Of a DNA stretch of 64,000 bases, positions 40,891 to 48,959 are shown piece after piece. Position numbers and translations under genes: made by a program. Below the pieces are notes generated by a model, which saw nothing but the letters and a program-made list of their open reading frames with translations, was not told the DNA's origin and did no database searches. The stretch spans positions 271,575 through 335,574 of the forward strand of contig NZ_LIWB01000003.1 of assembly GCF_001905725.1 (NCBI RefSeq). Reading direction: 5' to 3'. Origin of the DNA: Streptomyces sp. CB02400. Lineage in GTDB: Bacteria > Actinomycetota > Actinomycetes > Streptomycetales > Streptomycetaceae. How positions within the stretch are numbered: position 1 is the stretch's first letter; every line of letters starts with the position of its first letter.

Positions 40891-41946
40891 ATGTCTTCGA
40901 CCGAGCTGCCGTCCGTGCCGCCCGCAAACGTGCTTCCCGAGGCGGCGGCGGTCAGGGTCGCCGAGGGCGAGCGGCTCAGGTCGGTGGAGCTGCCCGGGGT
41001 CACCCTGTCGGTACGGTCCCGGCCGCCCGCGCGGGAGGGGCTGCCCCCCGCCCTCCACGTCCACGGACTCGGCGGTTCCTCGCTGAACTGGTCGGCGCTC
41101 ATGCCGCTGCTGGACGACGTCGTCGACAGCGAGGCCGTCGACCTGCCGGGCTTCGGGGACTCACCGCCCCCGGACGACGGCGACTACTCCATCACCGCGC
41201 ACGCACGCGCGGTGATCCGTTATCTCGACGCGACCGGCCGCGGCCCGGTGCACCTCTTCGGCAACTCGCTCGGCGGCGCGGTCGCGACCCGCGTCGCCGC
41301 CGTACGCCCCGATCTCGTCCGCACCCTCACGCTCGTGTCACCGGCCCTGCCGGAACTGCGGGTGCAGCGCACCGCCGTCCCCACGGGACTGCTGGCGGTG
41401 CCCGGCATCGCACCGCTGTTCACCCGGCTCACCCGTGAGTGGACGGCGGAACAGCGCGTCCGGGGCGTGCTGCGGCTCTGCTACGGCGACCCCGCGCGGG
41501 TGTCGCCGGAAGGGTTCCGCAACGCCGTACAGGAGATGGAGCGGCGGCTGCGGCTGCCGTACTTCTGGGACGCGATGGCGCGCTCCGCGCGGGGGCTCGT
41601 CAACGCGTACACGCTGGGCGGCCAGCACGGACTGTGGCGCCAGGCCGAGCGGGTGCTCGCGCCGACCCTGCTCGTCTACGGCGGCCGGGACCAGCTCGTC
41701 GGCTTCCGCATGGCCCAGCGGTCGGCACGCGCCTTCCGGGACTGCCGGCTGGTGACGATCCCGGACGCGGGGCACGTCGCGATGATGGAGTATCCCGAGA
41801 CGGTGGCCCTCGCCTTCCGTGAACTCCTCGCGGACACAAAGGATTCGGCGGATCAGGTGGATACTGGTGAGCCGGGCGCGCAGGGCGCTCCGGGTTCACC
41901 CGCCGGCACCGGTGGGGGAACCACCGCCGAGAACATGAGGGGCTGA
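40891..41946 (+). CDS. Alpha/beta hydrolase
   Basis: A 351-residue alpha/beta-hydrolase. HVHGLGGSSLNWSALMPLLD gives the oxyanion region, GNSLGGA the nucleophile elbow (Ser about residue 128), YGGRDQLV the acid and PDAGHVAMMEYP the histidine. A Gly/Ser-rich tail of ~30 residues follows. Its substrate is unknown; lipase- and haloperoxidase-like members are equally possible. It precedes the DUF3152 gene by eight bases, so it is very probably cotranscribed. Confidence 0.87.
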   Translation: MSSTELPSVPPANVLPEAAAVRVAEGERLRSVELPGVTLSVRSRPPAREGLPPALHVHGLGGSSLNWSALMPLLDDVVDSEAVDLPGFGDSPPPDDGDYSITAHARAVIRYLDATGRGPVHLFGNSLGGAVATRVAAVRPDLVRTLTLVSPALPELRVQRTAVPTGLLAVPGIAPLFTRLTREWTAEQRVRGVLRLCYGDPARVSPEGFRNAVQEMERRLRLPYFWDAMARSARGLVNAYTLGGQHGLWRQAERVLAPTLLVYGGRDQLVGFRMAQRSARAFRDCRLVTIPDAGHVAMMEYPETVALAFRELLADTKDSADQVDTGEPGAQGAPGSPAGTGGGTTAENMRG

Positions 41947-41954
41947 GGCGCGAC

Positions 41955-43691
41955 GTGGGACGCCACAGCCGCCGTGGACCCGCCCCGAAGGGCGACGCCG
42001 CGGACAAGAGCGCCGTACGGGAAGGCCGTTCGGCGCCGGACGGTTCGTCAGGGCCCGGACAGGCGGGCAGACCGCGGCAGCCGAGCGGTCCGGCCCCGCG
42101 CCGAACGCCCTCGCCTCCACCGCAGCAGGGCCCGACCCAGGGTTACGGGACTCCTCCGGCGTACGGAACGGCGGGATACGGAACACCGGCCGGCGGAGCA
42201 CCACGCTTCCCGGACGGGACGCCCGCGCACGGCGTCTCGGGTTTCCCGAACGGGGCACCTGCGCACGGTGCCCCGCGCTTCCCGGACGGAACGCCGGCCG
42301 GTGGTGCCCCGCGCTTCCCGGACGGGACGCCCGCACATGGCGTCCCGCGCTTCTCGGACGGCACGCCCGCGCACGGTGTCCCGAGCCTGCCGGACGGATG
42401 GCTCCCGGACGGCGCGCCCGCGCAGGGCGGCGTCCCGCGCCTGCCGGACGGAACCCCGGCGCACGGCTTTTCCCGGCTTCCCGACGGGACTCCCGCGCAC
42501 GGGGTTTCCCGGCTTCCCGACGGAACCCCCGCGCACGGCGTCACCCAGGCCCGTGGTGGGCATCCGGAGCAGCGGGAACCCGGGGGCGGCTGGGGGACGT
42601 CGGACGGCCGTACGGCGGCCGGGGCCGGGTACGGCGTGCCGGCGGGGCCGGGTGCGTCCCTCCCACGGCAGCGGCAGGCGCCTCCCGGAGGACCGCGCCA
42701 GGACTACCTCGACGCCTTCGGCGAGGCCACCGACCGCTTCTCACCGAGCCCGTCCGCCTCCGCGCCCCGCACGCCGGACCCTTACGCCGCCGTCACCGAC
42801 TGGAGCGCCGCCCCGGCCACCGGCATCCCCGCCGACCCCGATGACGACGACGCGCCGCCGACCGGGCAGCCCGCGCCGGCCAAGGGCGGCAAGGGGCGGA
42901 CGTTCACCGGGATCGCGGCCGCCGCCGTCACGACCGTGCTGGCCGTCGTCGTGGCCGGGCAGGTCGCCGACGAACGCGACAGCACCGGCGGCGTACAGAC
43001 GCAGGCCACCGGCGAACAGGCGCGCGACGTCCGGGACTCCGCCTCGCGCGGGGACGACCGGGAGACACCCTCCGCACCCAGCGCCGAACCGCTGACGTAC
43101 GAGCAGAAGATGGACAAGAAGTACCCGTTGAGCGCCGCGCGCGGAGGCACGGGGAAGTTCGACGCGATCCCCGGCATCGACAAGGCTCCGGGCAAGGGGC
43201 AGAAGGTCACCTACCGCGTCGACGTGGAGCAGGGACTCGGCCTCGACGGCGAACTCTTCGCCGAGGCGGTCCAGAAGACGCTCAACGACGACCGCAGCTG
43301 GGCGCACAACGGCGCGCGCACCTTCGAGCGCGTCCACTCCGGCGAGGTCGATTTCGTGATCACCCTCGCCGGTCCCGACACGACCGCCGACTGGTGCGCC
43401 AAGTCCGGCCTGGACACCACCGTGGACAACGTCTCCTGCGACTCGGCGGCCACCGAACGCGTGATGATCAACGCGGACCGCTGGGCGCAGGGAGCGGACA
43501 CCTACGGCGACGAGATCCACGCCTATCGCCAGATGCTGATCAACCACGAGATCGGCCACCGCCTGGGCTTCAACCACGTCACCTGTGACAAGGACGGCGA
43601 CCTGGCCCCGGTCATGCAGCAGCAGACCAAGTTCCTCGACCACGACGGAATCAGCTGCCGCCCGAACGCATGGGCGTACCCGAAGAGCTGA
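41955..43691 (+). CDS. DUF3152 membrane-anchored metzincin-like peptidase
   Basis: A 578-residue protein. The cytoplasmic N-terminal ~300 residues include ~13 units of about 12 residues around PRFPDGTPAHGV. A span at about residues 314-336 leads to an extracellular domain. That domain has a zinc motif HEIGHRLGFNH (residues 531-541, i.e. HExxHxxGxxH) and a later Met in LAPVMQQQT that could serve as the metzincin Met-turn. A cell-surface peptidase is inferred. The GTG start follows the hydrolase closely. In M. tuberculosis the homologue Rv3207c adjoins moeB1; here a polysaccharide cassette lies between them. Confidence 0.85.
   Translation: MGRHSRRGPAPKGDAADKSAVREGRSAPDGSSGPGQAGRPRQPSGPAPRRTPSPPPQQGPTQGYGTPPAYGTAGYGTPAGGAPRFPDGTPAHGVSGFPNGAPAHGAPRFPDGTPAGGAPRFPDGTPAHGVPRFSDGTPAHGVPSLPDGWLPDGAPAQGGVPRLPDGTPAHGFSRLPDGTPAHGVSRLPDGTPAHGVTQARGGHPEQREPGGGWGTSDGRTAAGAGYGVPAGPGASLPRQRQAPPGGPRQDYLDAFGEATDRFSPSPSASAPRTPDPYAAVTDWSAAPATGIPADPDDDDAPPTGQPAPAKGGKGRTFTGIAAAAVTTVLAVVVAGQVADERDSTGGVQTQATGEQARDVRDSASRGDDRETPSAPSAEPLTYEQKMDKKYPLSAARGGTGKFDAIPGIDKAPGKGQKVTYRVDVEQGLGLDGELFAEAVQKTLNDDRSWAHNGARTFERVHSGEVDFVITLAGPDTTADWCAKSGLDTTVDNVSCDSAATERVMINADRWAQGADTYGDEIHAYRQMLINHEIGHRLGFNHVTCDKDGDLAPVMQQQTKFLDHDGISCRPNAWAYPKS
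42196..42545 (+). repeat. 36-bp coding tandem repeats of the DUF3152 gene
   Basis: Repeats of CCGGACGG-AC-CC-GC-CACGG at 36-bp steps encode PDGTPAHGV-type units, with partial units (PNGAPAHG, PDGWLPDG). Arrangement and reading frame show a coding low-complexity region, not a CRISPR. Confidence 0.85.
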
Positions 43692-43749
43692 TCGCCTAGC
43701 GCGGCGAAACGCGCCCCGCGCGGGAAAGTTACGCCCGTTCACCCCTTTT

Positions 43750-43783
43750 GGTGGCGTGATGGACAACCGTCCATCACGCCACC
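43750..43783. terminator. Perfect hairpin before the polysaccharide cassette
   Basis: 15-bp stem GGTGGCGTGATGGAC / GTCCATCACGCCACC with an AACC loop, between the DUF3152 stop and the glycosyltransferase start. It is most likely the terminator of the DUF3152 transcript and so insulates the next operon; an operator role is possible. Confidence 0.75.
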
Positions 43784-43863
43784 TCCTTGTCCGCATACGT
43801 TCGTCCCGCTGCGAGCCGCCGGACCAACGTCGGCTCCTCATACGGGAGATCGGGGGTGCACAC

Positions 43864-45540
43864 GTGCGCATCGGACTGCTTACGGAGGGTGGGTATCCGT
43901 ACGTGGGCGGTGAGGGCGGACTCTGGTGCGACCGCTTGGTACGCGGACTCGACCGACACGAGTTCGACGTCTACGCGTTCAGCAGCGGCGAAGCCCAGGA
44001 GGACGCGGGCTGGGTCCCGCTGCCGCCCCAGGTCGGCCGGGTCCGCACCGCACCACTGTGGACGGCCGAGGACGACGGGGTGGTGTACGGCCGCCGCGCA
44101 CGCCGGCGCTTCTCGGAGCACTACGGCGAACTGGCCGCCGCCCTCTGCGCCGCGACGGACCCCACCGCCCCCGACCCGGGGCCCGCGACACCTGAGGCGG
44201 ACCGTTTCGCCACCGCTCTCCGGGGCCTCGCCGAACTCGCCCGCGACGAAGGCGGTCTGGTGGCCGCACTCCGCTCCGAGACGGCCGTACGCGCCCTGGA
44301 GCGCGCCTGTCGTGCGCCCGGCGCCCTGCGTACGGCGCGAGAGGCCCGCGTACCCGATCTGCTGGCCGTCGCCGCACACCTGGAGCGCGCCCTGCGCCCC
44401 CTCTCGCTCGACTGGTACGAGGAGGACGGGCTGGGCGCGGTGGACCTGTGCCACGCCGCCGCCGGCGGAGTGACGGCCCTTCCCGGCCTGCTCGCCCACC
44501 ACTTCTTCGGCGTCCCCCTCCTCGTCACCGAGTACGGCGTACGCCTGCGGACGCACTACCTCACCCGCCCGGACGCCTCACCCGCGGTCCGCTCCCTGCT
44601 CGCCGCCTTCCACGGCAGGCTCGCCGCCGAGACCTACCGCCGGGCCGCGTTCATCACACCGGGCAACACGCACGCCCGCCGCTGGCAGGAGCGCTGCGGC
44701 GCCGACCGGGCGAAGCTCCGCACGGTGTACCCCGGCATGGACGCCGCGCCCTTCGCGGAGGCGGGGGAGTCCCCGGAGAGCGCGGACCCGCACACCCTCG
44801 TCTGGGTCGGCCGGGTGGAGCCCGCCAAGGACCTGGTCTCGCTGCTGCACGCCTTCGCGGAGATCCGCAAGAAGGAGCCGAAGACCCGGCTGCGGATCAT
44901 CGGCGGTCCGGCGGACCCGGAGGGCGCCGCCTACCTCGGCCACTGCGAGGCACTGGCCGCGCAGCTCTTCCCTGACGAGGCCGAGGGTCCGCACTCCGTG
45001 GGCGCCAACCCGGTGTCCTTCGAGCGGATCGGCGGCCCGGAGCTGTCCACCCCCGCCGACGCGTACGCCTCGGGCGCCGTGACCGTCCTCTCCAGCGTCG
45101 TCGAGGGCTTCCCGGCCGGCCTCGTCGAGGCGATGCTCTGCGGGCGCGCGACGGTCTCCACGGACGTCGGCGCGGTCGTGGAGGCCATCGGCGGCACCGG
45201 TCTCGTCGTACCACCGCGCAATCCGCGGGCGCTCGCCGAGGCGTGCGTCTCCCTGCTGCGCGACCCCGAGCGCCGCGTACGCCTCGGCGCCGCCGCGCGC
45301 GCCCGCGCACTCGAGTTGTTCACCGTCGACCAGAACATCTCCGCCTTCCACGGCATCTACCTGGAGATCGTCGCGCGCACACCGGTCCGCCGTCCCCTCC
45401 TCGACGGCACCGGTGACCCCCTGCCCTTCGCCACCCCTGCCGAGGCCCACGTCCCCGGCCACTGGACCGACCCCGCCCCCCGCGCCGTCCCCACGTGGGC
45501 CATGGACACCCCGGTACCCGCGACGGAGACAGCCCGATGA
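43864..45540 (+). CDS. PelF-like GT4 glycosyltransferase (DUF3492 + GT-B)
   Basis: A 558-residue cytosolic retaining glycosyltransferase. The N-terminal DUF3492 signature is LLTEGGYPYVGGEGGLWCDR (residues 5-24), and its second half has HFFGVPLLVTEYGVRLRTHY near residue 220. The C-terminal Rossmann domain holds VGRVEPAKDLVSLLHAF and the EX7E motif EGFPAGLVE. This domain pair is the hallmark of PelF, the polymerase of Pel polysaccharide. The GTG start is at 43864. It is the first gene of a four-gene cassette; the next ATG overlaps its stop. The tail is longer than in PelF. Confidence 0.87.
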   Translation: MRIGLLTEGGYPYVGGEGGLWCDRLVRGLDRHEFDVYAFSSGEAQEDAGWVPLPPQVGRVRTAPLWTAEDDGVVYGRRARRRFSEHYGELAAALCAATDPTAPDPGPATPEADRFATALRGLAELARDEGGLVAALRSETAVRALERACRAPGALRTAREARVPDLLAVAAHLERALRPLSLDWYEEDGLGAVDLCHAAAGGVTALPGLLAHHFFGVPLLVTEYGVRLRTHYLTRPDASPAVRSLLAAFHGRLAAETYRRAAFITPGNTHARRWQERCGADRAKLRTVYPGMDAAPFAEAGESPESADPHTLVWVGRVEPAKDLVSLLHAFAEIRKKEPKTRLRIIGGPADPEGAAYLGHCEALAAQLFPDEAEGPHSVGANPVSFERIGGPELSTPADAYASGAVTVLSSVVEGFPAGLVEAMLCGRATVSTDVGAVVEAIGGTGLVVPPRNPRALAEACVSLLRDPERRVRLGAAARARALELFTVDQNISAFHGIYLEIVARTPVRRPLLDGTGDPLPFATPAEAHVPGHWTDPAPRAVPTWAMDTPVPATETAR

Positions 45541-46661
45541 CCGACCTCGGCGAACTGAACCGCAGCACTCCGCCCGGCGCGGCCGACCCGGTCAAGGCGT
45601 TGTTGCACCGCCACCGCGACCTGTGCGAGCAGGCGGTGGACCCCCTGGAGATCGCGGCGGGCCTGGAGGCCCACGGCATCACCGACCGGACCGCCGCCCG
45701 CTTCCGCCACCGCGACGTCTTCTCCCTCGCGGAGGAGCTCTACGCCAGGGTCCCCCGCGACGACGCGCCACCCCGGCCCGCCCCGGCCACCACGAGTCCG
45801 AGGCCACGCGCCGGCTGGACCGTCCTCACCCTGCTCCCCGGCGCCCTGTGCGTGGCGACGGTGACCGCCCTGCGCCTCACCCACGGTCAGACCCGCCTCT
45901 ACGTGGCGGCCACCGGCATCCTGGCCGTCACCCTCGCCCTGCGCGCGGCACTGCGCCGGGGCCCGCTGAGCGCCCGGTCCGACATCCCGCCCCGCTCCGC
46001 CACGGCGTCCTGGACCTGCTGGCTCCTCGGCTACGCCCTCCTGGGCGACGGACTGCTCGGTACGGCGGTCACCGGCGGCCCCGACGGCCTGCCCGACGGC
46101 ACGGCGGAGGGGGACTGGCCGCTCACCGTCGCCCCGGTCGTGGCGCTCGCCCTGTCCTGCGCGCCCGCCGCCTGGACGGCCCACCTCTTCGCCGCCCGGG
46201 TCCGCCGCAGGCTGGCGTCGAGCCGTGGTCTGGAGGACTTCTCGGCTTCCGTACGGCCCGCACTCATCGGCGTGTTCGCCCTGTTCCTGGGCGCGGTGGC
46301 CGTTCTGCTCACGGTGACGTCCGAGCTCCTCGACGAGCCCCTCGCCCTGCCCCCGACGCTCGCCCTGGGCGGCCTCCTCTTCCTGGCCCGCCTCCTCACG
46401 GTCCACGGCTTCACCCACGCGCCGAGGGTGATCCTCACGGTCACGGCGACCGCTCAGGCGACGGCCCTGGCCACGCTCTTCGCGGCCCGGCTCCCCGGCT
46501 GCGACGCCCTGGCCACCCCGCTCCAGACCCTGACCACGGCCTGGAACCCCGCCGCCCTCCCCACCCTCACCTGTGGGACAGCGGCACTGACCCTGCTGAT
46601 CCACGCCTCCCGCAAACTCACCCGGGCCTCGGCGCACATCAGCCCGGAGCCACGACGGTGA
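45537..46661 (+). CDS. Eight-span membrane protein of the polysaccharide cassette
   Basis: A 374-residue protein. A cytosolic N-terminal ~90 residues (ALLHRHRDLCEQAVDPLEIA, AAGLEAHGITDRTAARFRHR) precede about eight hydrophobic helices to residue ~360. The ATG overlaps the glycosyltransferase stop (ATGA), which suggests obligate partnership. A role in moving or polymerising the glycan across the membrane, analogous to PelG, is my inference; the span count is lower than for PelG and no family motif is recognised. Confidence 0.78.
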   Translation: MTDLGELNRSTPPGAADPVKALLHRHRDLCEQAVDPLEIAAGLEAHGITDRTAARFRHRDVFSLAEELYARVPRDDAPPRPAPATTSPRPRAGWTVLTLLPGALCVATVTALRLTHGQTRLYVAATGILAVTLALRAALRRGPLSARSDIPPRSATASWTCWLLGYALLGDGLLGTAVTGGPDGLPDGTAEGDWPLTVAPVVALALSCAPAAWTAHLFAARVRRRLASSRGLEDFSASVRPALIGVFALFLGAVAVLLTVTSELLDEPLALPPTLALGGLLFLARLLTVHGFTHAPRVILTVTATAQATALATLFAARLPGCDALATPLQTLTTAWNPAALPTLTCGTAALTLLIHASRKLTRASAHISPEPRR

Positions 46662-47104
46662 CGTTGCGCGCGTTGATGTGGTCCGGTGCCGTACGGGGCG
46701 CCCCGTGTCGGTGTGGTCCGGGGTGGATCGCGCTGCCCGGCGCTTGCGGGGCGCCGTCGCGCCCACCAGTGCCGCCCCAGCGGCACGACTGCCCGTGGAG
46801 GGCGGGGCATGTGGCTGCCCGCGGGAACGGCGGGTGGCGGCACGACTGCCCGCGGTCCACGCGACGGGTGGCCGCGTACGGCGCGGAGGGGACGGTGCGG
46901 AGGCGGCCGCCCGCAGCGGCTGGCGCGTCCGCACCCCGCACCCCCTCCAGCAGGCCGATTCCGCGCCAGTCCGAGGACGGACACCCCCGACGCGGCCCCG
47001 CCCCACCCACCGCCCGTAGGCGCCCGCGCCGCAGCGACAACGCACTCGCGCTCACACCCGCACCCGCACCCGCACTCACACCCGCATCTGAAGGAGAACC
47101 CCAC
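46662..47104. other. Non-coding, repeat-containing gap inside the cassette
   Basis: No credible gene, although the flanking genes run in one direction. It holds two copies of CGGCACGACTGCCCG (46781-46795 and 46838-46852, 57 bases apart). A CACCCG-type hexamer run lies at about 47056-47092. The right edge carries a ribosome-binding site for an 11-codon frame. A lost gene or an insertion of intergenic repeats would explain it. Confidence 0.6.
46781..46852. repeat. Two direct copies of CGGCACGACTGCCCG
   Basis: Exact 15-bp copies at 46781-46795 and 46838-46852. The reverse complement, with one change, occurs at 7629-7642, marking a dispersed intergenic element. Confidence 0.75.
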
Positions 47105-47140
47105 ATGACCACCCCGGACGCCGAAGGAGTCGCCCGATGA
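47105..47140 (+). CDS. 11-residue leader-like reading frame
   Basis: ATG at 47105 follows AGGAGAACCCCAC and encodes MTTPDAEGVAR. Its TGA overlaps the epimerase ATG (ATGA). It could be a translational-coupling leader or the fused ends of a deleted gene. The ribosome-binding site and overlap are visible; expression is not proven. Confidence 0.4.
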   Translation: MTTPDAEGVAR

Positions 47141-48153
47141 GAGTCCTCCTGATCGGAGCCAACGGCTACATCGGCCGCTTCGTGGCCGACCGCCTCCTCG
47201 CCGACCCCGCCGTCCAGCTCACCGCCCTCGGCCGCGGCGACGACGCCGACGTCCGCTTCGACCTCGCCACCGGCAGTCCCGGCGCCCTCACCCGCTTCCT
47301 CGACGCCGTCCACCCCGGCGTGGTCGTCAACTGCGCCGGCACCACGAGAGGCGGCGCCCGCGAACTCACCCGGCACAACACCGTCGCCGTGGCCACCGTC
47401 TGCGAGGCCCTCCGCCGCAGCGGCTGCGGCGCACGGCTCGTACAGATCGGCTGCGGCTCGGAGTACGGCCCCAGCCAGCCCGGCTCGTCCACGGCGGAGG
47501 ACGCCGTCCCCCGCCCCGGCGGCCCCTACGGCGTCAGCAAACTCGCCGCCACCGAGCTGGTCCTCGGCTCCGGCCTGGACGCCGTGGTCCTCCGGGTCTT
47601 CTCACCCGTCGGCCCCGGCACCCCCGCCGGCTCCCCCCTCGGCCGCCTCGCCGAGGCGATGCGCCGCGCCATGCAGTCCGGCGACAGCGAGCTGAAGCTC
47701 GGCGGTCTCGGCGCACAACGGGACTTCATTGACGTCCGCGACGTGGCCCGCGCCGTCCACGCCGCCTCCCTCTCCGCCGCGCAGGGCGTCATCAACATCG
47801 GCTCGGGCCGCGCCGTCCGCCTCCGCGACGCCGCCGGAATCCTCGCCAGGGTGGCCGGCTACGGCGGCGCCCTCAACGAACTGGACACCCCCCCGGGCCC
47901 GCACCCACCGCACGTACCCCACCTCACCCACACACCCCACCCCACCACCCCCATCCGCACCACGATCGGCCATCCCCGCCCCGACCCCGACCACCACACC
48001 GCCACCCCCGTCGCCTTCCCGTACCCCGACGGCTGCGGCAGCTGGCAGCAGGCCGACGTCCGCACCGCCCGCGACCGCCTCGGCTGGCGCCCCCGGATCA
48101 ACCTCGAGGAGTCCCTCGCCGACATCTGGATGGAGGCGGCATGCCGTATCTGA
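47137..48153 (+). CDS. NAD-dependent NDP-sugar epimerase/dehydratase
   Basis: A 338-residue extended short-chain dehydrogenase. NAD binds at GANGYIG (residues 8-14), and the catalytic pair is Tyr131/Lys135 in YGVSK. FIDVRDVARAV and INIGSG mark the sugar-nucleotide half. A His/Pro-rich stretch (about residues 255-292, PPHVPHLTHTPHPTTPIRTT) interrupts the C-terminal domain and is unusual. In this setting a UDP-GlcNAc 4-epimerase supplying GalNAc (PelX-like) is a reasonable inference, not a demonstrated activity. Its end overlaps the next gene by 13 bases. Confidence 0.82.
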   Translation: MRVLLIGANGYIGRFVADRLLADPAVQLTALGRGDDADVRFDLATGSPGALTRFLDAVHPGVVVNCAGTTRGGARELTRHNTVAVATVCEALRRSGCGARLVQIGCGSEYGPSQPGSSTAEDAVPRPGGPYGVSKLAATELVLGSGLDAVVLRVFSPVGPGTPAGSPLGRLAEAMRRAMQSGDSELKLGGLGAQRDFIDVRDVARAVHAASLSAAQGVINIGSGRAVRLRDAAGILARVAGYGGALNELDTPPGPHPPHVPHLTHTPHPTTPIRTTIGHPRPDPDHHTATPVAFPYPDGCGSWQQADVRTARDRLGWRPRINLEESLADIWMEAACRI

Positions 48154-48896
48154 CCAGCGTCAAAGCCGGTACGGCGAGTACCGACGTCCGCACGGGCTTC
48201 GGTGTCCCCGGCCTCGCGCACCCCCTCGTCGCCCCGACCGAGTGGAGCGAACTCACCCGCCCGGGCATCCCCCTGCACTGGGTCGTCCTCGACGTGGCCG
48301 AAGGCCCCGGCACCCGACCCGACCCGCGGTGCCTGGAGGCGGCCGGCCGCCTCCGCAACGCCGGTGTCCGCGTCCTCGGCCACCTCGACACGGCGTACGG
48401 CCTCCGTACGTTCGGCGAGGTGCTCTCGGACGCCCACCGCTTCATGGACTGGTACCAGGTCGACGGCTTCCTGCTGGACCGCTGTCCCGCCGACCGAGCC
48501 GCACTCCCCGAGGTCCGGCGCACGATCACCACACTCCGGGCGCTCCATGACGCCCACATCGTCCTCGGCCACGGCACCCACCCGTACCCGGGATACGCCG
48601 AGCACGCCGACCAGCTGGTCACCTTCTCCGGCCCCTGGAACGACTACCGCTGGTCGCAGGTGGCGGAGTGGACCGCCGACCACCCGCCCGAACGCTTCTG
48701 CCACTTCGTGCACGGAGTGCCCCGCCCGCACCTGGACGAGGCCCTGCGCATCGCCCGCTGGCAGGGCGCCGCGACGATCTACTTCACGGACCACACCCAC
48801 CACGCGGGTCACCGTGCCCGCGCTGCCCCCTGGGAGCCCCTGCCCGGCTACTGGGACGACATCGTCTCGCTTATCGGAACGGGTGTCTCGGAATGA
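48141..48896 (+). CDS. Spherulin-4-type glycoside hydrolase (GH135-like)
   Basis: A 251-residue TIM-barrel-like protein of the spherulation-specific family 4. GIPLHWVVLDVAEGPG forms the first strands with an Asp, RVLGHLDTAYGLRTFGEVLS the next, and WYQVDGFLLDRCP the strand with acidic residues where GH135/GH114-type hydrolases place their catalysis. Known members (Sph3, PelA hydrolase) cut alpha-1,4 galactosaminogalactan or Pel. There is no obvious signal peptide, which is odd for an extracellular hydrolase. It is the last gene of the cassette and overlaps the epimerase. Confidence 0.8.
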   Translation: MPYLTSVKAGTASTDVRTGFGVPGLAHPLVAPTEWSELTRPGIPLHWVVLDVAEGPGTRPDPRCLEAAGRLRNAGVRVLGHLDTAYGLRTFGEVLSDAHRFMDWYQVDGFLLDRCPADRAALPEVRRTITTLRALHDAHIVLGHGTHPYPGYAEHADQLVTFSGPWNDYRWSQVAEWTADHPPERFCHFVHGVPRPHLDEALRIARWQGAATIYFTDHTHHAGHRARAAPWEPLPGYWDDIVSLIGTGVSE

Positions 48897-48959
48897 AAAA
48901 GGCCATGGCACTGTTAGGCGAAGAACAACCGTAGTGATTGACCGACCAACGGAGTCCCC

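Noticed and set aside
42196..42545. Regular 36-bp repeats that resemble a CRISPR array
   Set aside because: They are in frame, lack unique spacers and encode PDGTPAHG units of the DUF3152 protein.
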